This document shows, in pieces, positions 54,101 through 64,000 of a DNA stretch of 64,000 nt. This stretch comes from Nymphaea colorata. Its lineage: Eukaryota > Streptophyta > Magnoliopsida > Nymphaeales > Nymphaeaceae. The translations under genes and the position numbers were made by a program. Below the pieces are notes generated by a model, which worked only from the letters and a program-made list of their open reading frames with translations, was not told the origin of the DNA and did no database searches. The stretch lies in the NCBI RefSeq assembly GCF_008831285.2, contig NC_045143.1:23374302-23438301 (forward strand). The letters run 5' to 3'. How positions within the stretch are numbered: position 1 is the stretch's first letter; each line of letters opens with the position of its first letter.

Positions 54101-55890
54101 GTTCTCATTTATGAAATGAAACTTTAACTTGCCAACTATATGTGCCCCATCGCTCTAGGTTCCAAAGTACCAAACGCATATGACAAAACGTCCACATAGA
54201 CATGCATTCATTTCCAAGTTCATGTGAAACATGTCAACATTTAGAGTGACATTATTGACCATGGTTAAGGAGATGTGCATTGTTTGGTACATGCAATGAA
54301 CACCCAACAATGGACAACCTAAAAACTATCCAACCGAACATAAAAATACATTCTATTCAGAGCCTATTCGGCAAAAAGTTGCATAACAGAATGATAGAAA
54401 GTATAAAAAATAATATCGATAAAACAAGAAAAAGAAACTTTCGACGCTGGTAAATAAGTTTGTCAAGCATAGTTCTTGTTTCGTCTCAATGCAGATTGAC
54501 TTCGTAGTGTTTGGAATAGGTTCTACTACATAGCTAATAATTCTAAAGATATTGGTCTAATTGAACTAAAATTTTAGTCACTGTTCTAGACAAATGCCCA
54601 GTCCAAACAGAACGTAGGTTTGGTCATGCCTCTAGATAGGTTAGACTAGGTACTCTCTTAACAAGTAAAAGCAAATTCTTAAAAATTAAAATAAAATGTG
54701 TTTAACTAACACATGCAATACAAAACCAAATACAGAAGAAAGCAAGAAAAAAAACATTTGGAGAAAGGATAGAAATAAAATGGAAACTTCTCGGAAACGG
54801 GCATATTGTTGCTGGTTGATCTCCACCACAAAATGAACTATGTCGCATATTCATTTGTCTACTTAATTTACACCAATAGAATTGGTAGATATAAATGGGA
54901 TCTGAGAATTTGCCAACATATTTTCATGAAGACTTATCTAATTTGCCACTGGAAAGATTATCTAGTCTACATTTTGGCTGGTTGGATATGATAAGGAAGT
55001 TTCGACTCGATTGCTGAATGGATTTTGTCTTAGTATGCATTTTCATAAGTGAATCTAAATCCTGGTTTGATATCCAAATGGGATCTGATAATGACCCAGC
55101 GAGATTATATTTACCCTAGCTGATCTTGTTATTATTAAATGGGTACGAGGTGTATTTGATGAAAGATTTGCATTCATATATATATTTGCAAACTTGTGAA
55201 AAAAAAATTATCAACCTTTTATTCTAAAAAATGTTATACAGTTTTTGTATCAATGTCACACATATGCACATTCTCTTTCTTTGGGAAGCTAAGCTATCCT
55301 CTTTAAGCGTGAAGGTTCTCAAAACATTGTATTATTTTGCTTGATCCGTACATCTTGCTCATAGCAGCTGGGGTTGCAAGAAGATGAAGAAACTAGTTCT
55401 AGTGGTTTATCTTTTGGAATCGCCAATAAACTAAAGGAAAAATTTATGATCATATATGCATCAAGAGTGAAGCTCAAGCAACTCTCATCCATCTCGTTTA
55501 AGTGGCTGAAGTTCAACAAAGTCGAAATTTCATCTCAATTGAACTTTAATATTGGCAGAAGAAATAGAATTTAGGGTACGCCACTTCTTTTATCCAATCA
55601 ATTACTGTTTGTAAGTTTAGAACTAAACCAAACATCCTACTTCGTGTAATTTAAATTGCATTGATCTTATCTTGTTTACCGGAGAACAACATCGTTACCT
55701 TTTAGCCAGGTAATTGATTGTTCTACTCGCTATTCTTCCTTCCTTTCCAGTTTCCGGATAGCTGCCTAGTTAACTGTTAGAAATGCTAACCTTATGAAAG
55801 TGTTTTGAGCTTTATGAAAAGAAATCATTTACATTTATGTTTGAGCACATTGTTGTATATTTTTTCCGTAAAAAAGATAATCTTTGCTGC
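54101..55890. other. Intergenic region upstream of PURH
   Basis: AT-rich intergenic DNA. The frame at about 55374-55574 (EDEETSSSGLSFGIANKLKE) has no recognisable domain or splice support. Nothing else identified. Confidence 0.5.
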
Positions 55891-56053
55891 AAATTGCAGG
55901 CTGATCAAGACAGCGGATTCAACGGCCAGATTGGTATCCCTTGGATGATGAAAAGATGCCTTTTTTTACTATTTCTGGACGGCCCGTGGCGTCGGTCCCC
56001 CACCAAAAAGTGGTATTGTGCCAGACACCAGGTGGTGCGAGGTGATTTTTTTT

Positions 56054-56062
56054 TATAAAATA
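56054..56062 (+). promoter_or_regulatory. Candidate TATA box of PURH
   Basis: TATAAAATA lies 242 bp upstream of the PURH ATG. It is followed by a CT-rich tract (about 56185-56205) and a C-rich stretch typical of plant 5' leaders. Position and composition are suggestive only; no transcription start can be read from sequence. Confidence 0.35.
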
Positions 56063-56303
56063 TTTGGGGGGTATTGGGCGGCCTCTCTTGGGCTAGAGCT
56101 TCTAGCCTCCGTTTGAACATCCGGCTGGCCTCAGGCGGCCGCGACTCAGCTCCGTCTCTCCGGCTGCCTGCTTCCACGACTAAGGTTTTTTCTCTCTCTC
56201 TCCCCGCCCGCCGCTGCCAACACCACCCCCCACACCACCACCACCCCCACAACCCAAAGCCTGAGTAGCTGTAGTGCGTCTCAGGTGTTGCGTCGGCGGC
56301 ACC

Positions 56304-59300
56304 ATGCTTTTGGGAGTGACAGCTTGCAGTAGCAGCGGCGTCAGTGGAGTGCACGTGAGCAATCGGCTGTTGCAACTTGATCACTCTTCCTCTCTGCACA
56401 AGAAATACATCCCCCGTTGGCTCTGCCCGCAGTCGGTCTCCCTCCGTTTGCGCAACTTCGAGGGGTCGGTGAGATCCATGGCTGATGTGGGGACAGCATC
56501 GGTGCTAAAGAGCTCATCATCTGCTCAGCCAGGCTCTCGTAATCCCGGTACCTAGTTGGCTCCCTTTTTTTGTTACTAAAAGTTCGATTTTCGCCTTTTT
56601 TTTTTCTCTATTGCACATTGCATGGCCCCGTTTTTGTTCCTTCAATATGTGGATGTGTTTTGATGAACAGATATACATGCACTGGTTTCTGTAGCGGTTG
56701 TTAGTTACTGACTTTATATCGTGCTTGTTCCAAGTTGGATTTGATTCAAATGCAGGCCTAGTTTTACTTTCTATGGCAATTTTTGTTTATTGAGTACCAG
56801 TTTTGCTGGATTAGCTTGTGCTCGATTGAAGTTGTTTTTTTATATGTTTGATCGTTTATGTCCATTTGTTTGTACAAGTTCATGATTTCTGCCATCCGCT
56901 GCAAAGTTCACCCAAAGCCCTCGCTTGTTTAAGAGCCTATGGTTGTGGAGATGGGGTGGATGCTTGTTGAGTTTGAGTTTTTGTTTTGTACCTCCGTGAA
57001 CTTTAAAAGCTGCTAGATGTGCTTTGACCGGCCATTGGTCCACGCTTCTGCTAAGAATATGTGCTAATTTTTCCTGTATGCATTTATAGGTAGCAAACAG
57101 GCACTTATATCGTTGTCAGATAAGCGGGACCTTGTTTTTGTAGGCAAAGGACTTCGTGACTTGGGGTATGAGTGGCTTCTTCACTTCTTGAATTTCCCCA
57201 GTATATCTTATTCTATTATTCCTTATCTCATTGGATTGCTCGTATCTTGCGAAAGAATGCTTTTATTGTTTGCTTTTCTATTTTCTTATGTGCAACAAGA
57301 TATGTATTTTACTGTATTTGGAATAGTTTTCTGCATGGCAACTAGTGTGTGGTTAAAAGCTCTATGCTGGAATGACAATCGGTCGAAACATGGCTTCAAT
57401 TGAAACCAAGTTTTGCCTTAAACCAGATTTTTGGTAAACCGGGCTTGCCAGAAACCTGGTTTTTGGCTCTGTTTGTCAATCATGGAATTCATTAATGGAG
57501 TTTTGGTTTAAAAAAAATGGAAGAACTGAACAGAAAATAATCTCAAACAAATTCTTGGCTTCTCACTGACTGGCACATGGTTTGGCTAGGACTGCCCCAT
57601 AAGGTGATCCTGGCCATCCAATTTCCCTGCACCTAGGTGGCTAGGAAAGTAGTCTGAGGTGAAAAAAAAGCTCGTTTTGTTTTATATTTTTTGCCATTTT
57701 TTATCAGAGGTTGCCCAGAAAATGGTGACTCAGTCGTGTTGCTGAAGTGGTGCCATTCTTACGATGTCCCACTAGCCTCCAGCTGGAACTGGTCAAAAAC
57801 TGCTTTATCCCCACCAACTGTGGTGAGGATGCACATCATCACTGTGAGGCTATAAAACATGGGTACAGCTAAAAGGGCCAAGTATCCATGTCGTAAAGGG
57901 TTGACAACTTGACACGGGTGTGGGCTTGGACACGGCAGCCTTAGTTTGTTTGTTTGTTGCTTATATTTTAGTATCTTTTGTACCTTTTGTATATATTTTA
58001 GTATTTTTTTTGTCCTGTAATATATTTTTATGAATGTAAGCAATGAATTTACGTGTTTATTTAGCCAAAGTCTTACTATCATACATATAAATATACACAT
58101 AAAAATACATGTATGGTTGTACCCCTGTACCTGTGGTCTTTGAACTTGGTCTGCACCTGTGCCCAAACCAGCACCTGTGGCTGTACCCGAACTCACACCC
58201 ATGCCCATGTGACATAGCTGTGAGGGGTTCATCGTGTCACCACCTCCATAAGAACCTAGTTTTGTAGGGACAACCTAGTTTTATATCAGTAAATCAGACA
58301 AAAAACTTGGTTTTTCTTAAAAAAAGTGGTTTTGGTGTCTAGCAAACAGCTCCTTGGACTTTTGTTGGTACTGCTGAAATCCCATGTGATCAGGCTTATT
58401 ACTACTCAAGGGCCATTCATCATAGTAAAGATGTTCCGGTGTTAACTTAGTCAGTAATTCTCAACAATTTGAATAGGAAGTCGTCAGATAAATATGTTAC
58501 AGATATGCATAATGTGAGTTTCTTTTCTCAAAGCTTCATATTATCCATGTCATCTGAATGGAGGTTTATATATGTACAGTAGGCGTCTTCATGACCTGAT
58601 CTTCACTTTGGCTTGCATCTTTAAACATGATGGAGATAGATTCCCCACATTAATGATATATTTATCCATAAAACAAGTAATTCTAGAAATCCAATTATTG
58701 TCGTTGGTTACAATTTTGCTTGATCAGGCTTGCTGCTTTGATAAATTATCCAGTCTTTTCCTGGCAAGGCCTTGTTATGTACTGAATTAGGAGTTGCAAC
58801 CAGGAAGCAGCCACTTTATTTTGCCTCAATGGGTTTGTACTCCTGATGATGTTGGGTAATAACACCATTCTATGTATGCAATCTTTGATCCTTCACGCAG
58901 CCTGTCTCTCTAGTACATAATATTGAAATAGAAAAGGAGCATATATGTCATCCATACTGACCTGCCTTTCCATTTCTTTTACTGTTATGGTTTTCTAGGA
59001 GGCCCAAAAAAATGGAAGAAAAATGCATATTTTGCACACTTATGGGAGACTAAGGATCAGTATGTGTCGGTTTTTTCAACTCTGTAGCCTGTACAATTGT
59101 CTATCTGATGGTTCCATGTGACAGTGGGCATTTAGTTTCTACAATTCATAATTTACTGCTGGATAAACTAGTGCATGATAGACAGGCAGAGAGGAGAACG
59201 TGTGGAGCAGCAATTCCTTGTCACATATATTTTAAACGTATCTTCAAATCATTGCACCTGCATGATCTCATGATCTTTAATTTTACTTTGATTTTATGGA

Positions 59301-60418
59301 TTTCTCATCTGTGTTTATCATCCTAGTTTTGCATGCTTAAATTTTAGGTATTCAATTGTTTCAACTGGAGGGACTGCAGCTACTCTAAAAGAAGCTGGGA
59401 TTTCTGTCATTAATGTAGAAGAAATCACCAATTTTCCCGAAATGGTAAAATGTCCTGATTTATTTTTCCTCCAACTGGTACAGCAAGATGTTTAAACTTT
59501 AAATCTATTAAGTTTGGTGATGAATATTTTTTCTGTTGACAATGGATGACCTGGACTGCTGATCTCTAATTTGGGGAATGTTTTTTCATTCTGTAGCTTG
59601 ATGGCCGCGTAAAAACTCTTCACCCCATCATACATGGAGGAATTCTTGCAAAAAGAGACCAGATTCACCACATGGAAGCTCTGGCTCAGCATGAAATCGG
59701 TATGCAGAATGAACTTTTTTCCTGAAGAGGGTAACAAGGTAGTCACCTTTACGAGACTTCACTGATGTGGGTGTCAAAATGCCAGGAACTTTTGATGTCG
59801 TGATTGTGAATCTATATCCTTTCTATGATCGAGTTTCTGCTGGCAGTGGGGTCACTTTTGAGGATGGAATCGAGAATATTGATATTGGTGGTCCTGCAAT
59901 GATTAGAGCTGCTGCAAAGGTGTTACTTTTTTCTGAATAAATAGTAGAATAAGATATAATGTTTCTTAGTGGTTTCTGAACATGCCTTGTTTTGCAGAAT
60001 CACAAGGATGTTCTTGTTGTTGTTGACTCCAAAGATTATCCAGCTTTGCTGGAATATTTGCAAGAAGGTAGTGATGGTGAACAGTTCCGCAGAGAACTTG
60101 CATGGAAGGCATTTCAGCATGTTGCTTCCTATGATTCAGCAGTCTCGGAATGGTTATGGAAGCAAACTGCAGGAGGTAATAATTATTATAGTCTACTGAT
60201 TTTGGAGAACACTTTCTTTTTGCTATTTATGCAGGATAGCTCAGTGCCACTTGAATTTGCCAGGCAAATTCCCTCCAAACATGACTCTCTCACTCTCCCA
60301 GAAATCCTCTCTTAGATACGGTGAAAATCCTCATCAGAAAGCTGCATTTTATGCTGACAAAAGCCTTTCAGAAGTTAATGCAGGTGGCATTGCTAGTGCT
60401 ATACAGCATCATGGAAAG
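56304..60418 (+). CDS. PURH: Bifunctional PurH (AICAR transformylase / IMP cyclohydrolase), N-terminal part, plastid-targeted
   Basis: Exons 56304-56547, 57090-57165, 59348-59444, 59597-59699, 59786-59919, 59998-60175 and 60264-60418 join in phase to 329 residues and continue past the window. The enzyme performs the last two steps of de novo IMP synthesis. Residues 1 to about 60 form a Ser/Arg-rich, acid-poor leader typical of a plastid transit peptide; plant purine synthesis is largely plastidial. The MGS-like IMP cyclohydrolase domain follows: [52 protein letters not shown] (about 290-300) marks entry into the transformylase domain, most of which is outside. The ATG at 56304 (ACCATGC) is the first in frame and gives the full leader. 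Intron 2 carries an hAT-type MITE; intron 7 carries gypsy and copia insertions. Confidence 0.93.
57850..58217. mobile_element. hAT II-family MITE in PURH intron 2
   Basis: Exact 8-bp duplication CTGTGAGG (57842-57849 and 58218-58225). Termini CTATAAAACATGGGTAC and complement CTATGTCACATGGGCAT. The interior is T/A-rich with GTACCTGTG-type repeats near the right end. It is the same family as 45200-45655 but diverged. Confidence 0.85.
58226..59347. other. PURH intron 2, right part
   Basis: Plain intron sequence between the MITE and exon 3; no element or gene seen. Confidence 0.55.
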
Positions 60419-60781
60419 GTTAGTCGGCACTTGTTTGTATTTTGCCAACCGATAGATGATAGCTCAAAAATGTATAAATCTGACTTATCTTCTTGTTTGC
60501 GATAACAAGTCATACTCCCTGGGTCTCTAACTTTTATGTGTGTCGTGAAATTAGTAAGGTTGTATGGTTGCAAAAGTCTAGCTATTCCTTATTATGTTAC
60601 AGTAGTCATGATTTTGGTAAATGGTAAGTTGTGAGCACCAACCTGATTGATACATGAGATCATGCAATTAGAACAATCCTGTAGATTGTTCCCCTGCGTC
60701 TAGAGTCTGTACAGTCATTTGCTTTGCAATGTACTTTGTTTGTTTATGTTGAGTCTTGGTGTAAGCTTTAGTGTTCACCTG

Positions 60782-61776
60782 TGTCGGAGCACCCTCCCAA
60801 AACGGCCCCAAGTGTAATATTAGGATTCCTTGTTTTGGATGGTCGGCATGGGAATTCTGTAAGCGGCTTCGGCCATCCTTTGTAAGTAAAGTGTAAAAGC
60901 TTACTTGCTTTCCCTCGTGATGTACTCAACTTTCTAAGTCAATATATTGCGAGTTTTCTTTCCACACTCTTTGTGTATTTCGTGTCTTTTATTTTCAAAA
61001 AGCGTTCAAGTGATCTGTGCACACTTGAACGAGGCGAAGGCTTGCGGCTTACTGGCGAGAGTTTACCGCACCGCACGGTCCGAAGGAGTCGTCGGCCCGT
61101 GACAGCTGGTATCAGAGCCTAGATTCTGATCAATCTGGAGAAGCGATCGGAGAGTCGGTGCAGAGCATCACGCCGGCTTGTTGCTGTTGAGGAGGACGTC
61201 ATGGCATCACAATACAATCTGTGAGGTGCCAAAGGCAAGGAGTCGGCCCGCCCAGAGGAGGCGAGCCCGGCCCATGACCAGGGAGACCTGGAGGAGACGG
61301 TGAATCGGTTGGTCGCAGATGTGGCGACCCACAAGGAAGCCCTTGGCTTTGCTGTCGAGACCTTTGAGGGATTCAAGGAGGAGATGAAGTTGATGCGGGA
61401 ACAGATGGCCGAGTCAGTGGCCATGAACCGATCACTCTCTGACTTGGTGAAGACCCTGCAGGACGAAGTCGCTGGACTTCGTGCTTCAAACCAGAGACTG
61501 CTACGTACTGATTCTGCCAGTAGTAGCCAAGGGAGGACCAGTAGGGTTGACGTTCAACGTCCGGCGAAGTACAGTGGTAGCCGGGATGCGAGGGCGATCG
61601 ACAATTTTTTGTTCCAAGTCGACTACTACCTGTAGAAGAGGACTTGAAGATCAAGACCGCGGCAATATTGTTAGAGGGAGATGCTGTGGCTTGGTGGAGG
61701 CGAAAAATGTTAGACATTGAGAACCTGCACGATTCGTACCTTCGACGACTTCTGCGAACAGTTAAAGGGTTATTTC
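60782..61776 (+). mobile_element. Ty3/gypsy fragment: 5' LTR and partial gag
   Basis: LTR 60782-61104 (TGTCGGAGCACC...GGCCCGTGACA) followed, after GC, by the primer site TGGTATCAGAGCC (61107-61119). Gag starts at 61201 and is cut by copia H's LTR at 61777. No right part is visible in the window; it may resume after copia H. It lies in PURH intron 7. Confidence 0.8.
61201..61776 (+). pseudogene. Gypsy gag N-terminus, broken
   Basis: ATG at 61201 with a TGA at codon 8. The same frame then runs a coiled-coil-like region (FKEEMKLMREQMAESVAMNR) to RPAKYSGSRDARAIDNFLFQ and VDYYL, stopping at 61635. Another frame continues KIKTAAILLEGDAVAWWRRK, then a third DFCEQLKGYF. This is the usual retrotransposon gag pattern of plant Ty3/gypsy elements. 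Confidence 0.8.
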
Positions 61777-62112
61777 TGTTAAAATATAAATCCTTCACCA
61801 GCACGTTGAAGAGGAGTCTCTTAGGATTCCACCTCCTTGTAGAATCATGTGAAGAGTCTCCTAGGATTTTATGTTGTAGTTAATATCCTTGTTATATGGG
61901 AAGTCTCCTAGGATTCTATGTTGTAGTTAATATCCTTGTAATATGTGAAGTCTCTTAGGTTTCTATGATGTAATTAATGTCCTTGGAGCTTGTGAAATCT
62001 CCTAGGATTCTACGATTGGAGACTCTTAGAATTCTGGAAATGAGATTATAAATAGAAGCCGTGCAAACCATTTTGGCTACGGCTTCTTCTCCTCAGTTTC
62101 TTCTTGTTTTCA

Positions 62113-62148
<36 letters not shown>

Positions 62149-64000
62149 TTCTCTATCTCTATCTCTATCTTCCTGTGTGAGTGCTGTTTTCTGGTTACAG
62201 ATATTGGTGCTAGATTTCTATCATGGTATCAGAGCGCCAGGTTACGTTATCTCTACCAAACGAAATGCCCAAACAGGTCTGATCTGGTTAGAACTCTTTT
62301 CTCATCTTGTCTCTATCCTGAATTTACTTTTCTCTTGCGCAATTCTTGTTCCTTTTTCTTCTTGCTTACCCAAGGACACATCTTGTTATATCGTGTCTTC
62401 TTTCCCTCTCATCTTCTACCTATATACCATTCCTTTTTGCTGTCATGGAAAACCTTTCGCATTCTAGCATGTCCTCAAGTTTTCTTCCTCACCTTATTAC
62501 CGAAAAACTCAACCATGAGAATTATCTGATCTGGAAAAGGCAAATCATGCCTTTCATAAGAAGTCAAGGCCTCTTTGGACATCTCGATGGTTCAACAAAG
62601 GCTCCACCAATATCCGTCTTACAGGAAATAAAAAATGAGGCAGGAGAAGTTATTGCTGTTCATGAAGACAACAATCCTGAACATGCTATGTGGATGAGAC
62701 GTGATCAAAGTCTGGTTGCGTATATTTTGTCCACTTTATCTCAACAAGTGTTACTTTCAGTTTCTGATGATTGTACTGCAGAAGAATTATGGGAAACCCT
62801 TGTTGATACCTTTTCCCAAATATCAGAAGCTCGAATTATGTACTTAAAGAAAGAATTTCAAAATTTGAGCAAAGGTTCAACGTCTATCATGGATTATTTG
62901 GGGCGTATTAAGGCCGTCGCAGACCAACTTGCTGCCTCGGGGAATAACATTTCTGATAAGGAAAAGGTGCAGCAAACCTTGAATGGACTTGGGCATGATT
63001 ATCATGCTTTTATTACAGCTCTTGAGGTCCTTCCTGTTCTGCCTTCCTTCAACGAACTACAAGGTAAACTTCTCCAACATGAAATGAATATGAAAAGAGT
63101 CATTGAAAGGACTGATCAAGGGAACTCCCAAAATGTGTTGGCTATGAATGTAAAGTTTGGTAAGAGCCATGGGAACTCCAACCATGGTGGTCGTGGCATT
63201 CTACCAACACCACATAACCAAGATATGTCTCCTTTGGATACTTCAAGAAAAATACCAATTTGTTTTCAGTGCAACAAGAAATGACACATGAAGGCACAAT
63301 GTTGGTTTAATCCTCAAAATAAAAACAAAGGGGTAAGTCATGATTATAAACAAGGAGGACAAAGTTCTAAATCCACCGCTGAAGATATGCAACAGCTATT
63401 GATGACCGCATTCTCAAAAATGACTATAAAGCAAAATGAGCAGGGAGAATGGTTCTTGGATTCAGGTGCAGCTACCCATGTGACAGGAAATGCAGGTAAA
63501 TTGACTAACTTATCCCTCATTACGGTAGAAGTTGCATTATAACAAGTGATGGAAAATCTCATCATATTACACATATTGGAAATGCACATATTCCATTGTC
63601 ATCCTCGTCTCTATCACTGTCTAATGTTGTTCTTGCTCCCAATATCAAAAAGAACATCATATCCATTTCTAAACTCATTGATGATACTAGCTCTTTTGTT
63701 GAATTCACACCTTCTTCTGTCTATGTCAAGGACCTCCAAACGAAGAAAATGTTCGCTAGAGGGGAGCGTCAAGGGAATATGTACGTCCTCAAGGAATGTC
63801 TACCCAAGGATTCATCCACTTTTGATATAGGATTGAAGACATTTTCTCTTTCTCATAATGCGTCATCAGTGCCAAGTTCTTGCCATTTTCAATCAAAAGT
63901 AAGGGGCCCTAACCAATTTTTGGAGTCTGATTTGTGGCATAGTCGGCTAGGACACTGTGGTCGACATTTCATTGAAAAACTTGTCACAGATAGTCTCATT
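61777..64000 (+). mobile_element. Ty1/copia retrotransposon H (5' part)
   Basis: 5' LTR 61777-62223 (TGTTAAAATATAAATCC...TTCTATCA) with tandem GTCTCCTAGGATTCTA-type repeats (about 61810-62030) and a (CT)n tract (about 62110-62165). Primer site TGGTATCAGAGCG follows at 62224. Gag-protease-preintegrase runs to the window edge. It is inserted in the gypsy gag, sense to PURH. Confidence 0.88.
62445..64000 (+). pseudogene. Copia H gag-pol (partial), two lesions
   Basis: ATG at 62445 (MENLSHSSMSSSFLPHLI). Gag motifs: KLNHENYLIWKRQI, YLKKEFQNLSKGS, VQQTLNGLGHDYHAF. The CCHC knuckle reads CFQCNKK-stop-HMKAQC: a TGA (63282-63284) stands where Gly is expected. The same frame continues to the protease WFLDSGAATHVTGNAG and breaks near 63520. 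It resumes in another frame (LSNVVLAPNIKKNIISISKL) through the preintegrase region WHSRLGHCGRHFIEKL at the edge. Otherwise open; closely related to copia E. Confidence 0.85.

Noticed and set aside
55374-55574. Possible exon (EDEETSSSGLSFGIANKLKE)
   Set aside because: Isolated, unlike PURH or ARM protein, no neighbouring exons; kept only as intergenic note.
60236-60315. Frame [16 protein letters not shown] as part of PURH
   Set aside because: Out of frame with exon 6 (immediate TAG); the frame from 60264 gives the conserved KFPP...RYGENPHQ sequence.

Overview
The window reads as nuclear DNA of a flowering plant whose introns have been swollen by transposable elements (TEs). The evidence is plant-style spliced genes, a probable plastid transit peptide, tRNA-Met-primed Ty1/copia elements, hAT transposons, a TRIM, a plant-type LINE and large solo LTRs. 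The species cannot be named from the sequence. No prokaryotic or organellar segment was seen.

Two host genes are present, both on the + strand. (1) Positions 3262-50938 hold the C-terminal half (547 residues) of an armadillo/HEAT-repeat protein, in 13 exons whose splice phases all agree. It is interrupted by introns of up to 19.3 kb, so only about 1.64 kb of 47.7 kb is coding. The N-terminal half lies upstream of the window or was not recognised in the first 3.2 kb. (2) Positions 56304 to beyond 64000 hold the first seven exons (329 residues) of the bifunctional purine-biosynthesis enzyme PurH/ATIC, with a probable plastid transit peptide. The rest lies past the window, after an intron carrying two retrotransposons.

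Layout. 1-3261: inverted-repeat element with a nested TRIM. 3262-9090: ARM exons 1-5, with a 3.06 kb solo LTR (4262-7318) in intron 3. 9091-18055: intron 5, with a young copia (9294-13682), a deleted minus-strand copia (14093-16850) and a 75-bp-arm foldback. 18056-18243: exons 6-7. 18244-29129: intron 7, with a LINE bounded by an exact 20-bp duplication and split by two nested minus-strand copia remnants. 29130-30084: exons 8-11. 30085-49370: intron 11, with a 15.8 kb nest inside one copia (31480-47251) holding a solo LTR, hAT elements of two families, a second copia and a deletion junction. 49371-50938: exons 12-13. 50939-56303: intergenic, with a truncated LTR, a GC-rich MITE and a SINE-like element. 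56304-64000: PURH start, with an hAT-type MITE in intron 2 and a Ty3/gypsy fragment plus a nearly intact copia in intron 7.

The most informative structure is the transposon ecology. One hAT lineage has a decayed transposase copy and matching non-autonomous MITEs with exact 8-bp target duplications. A second hAT lineage carries dense CGTATCG/CGATACG subterminal arrays and a BED-finger ORF. Insertion order can be reconstructed from who interrupts whom. I found no CRISPR array and no gene cluster that would make a new metabolic or defence system.
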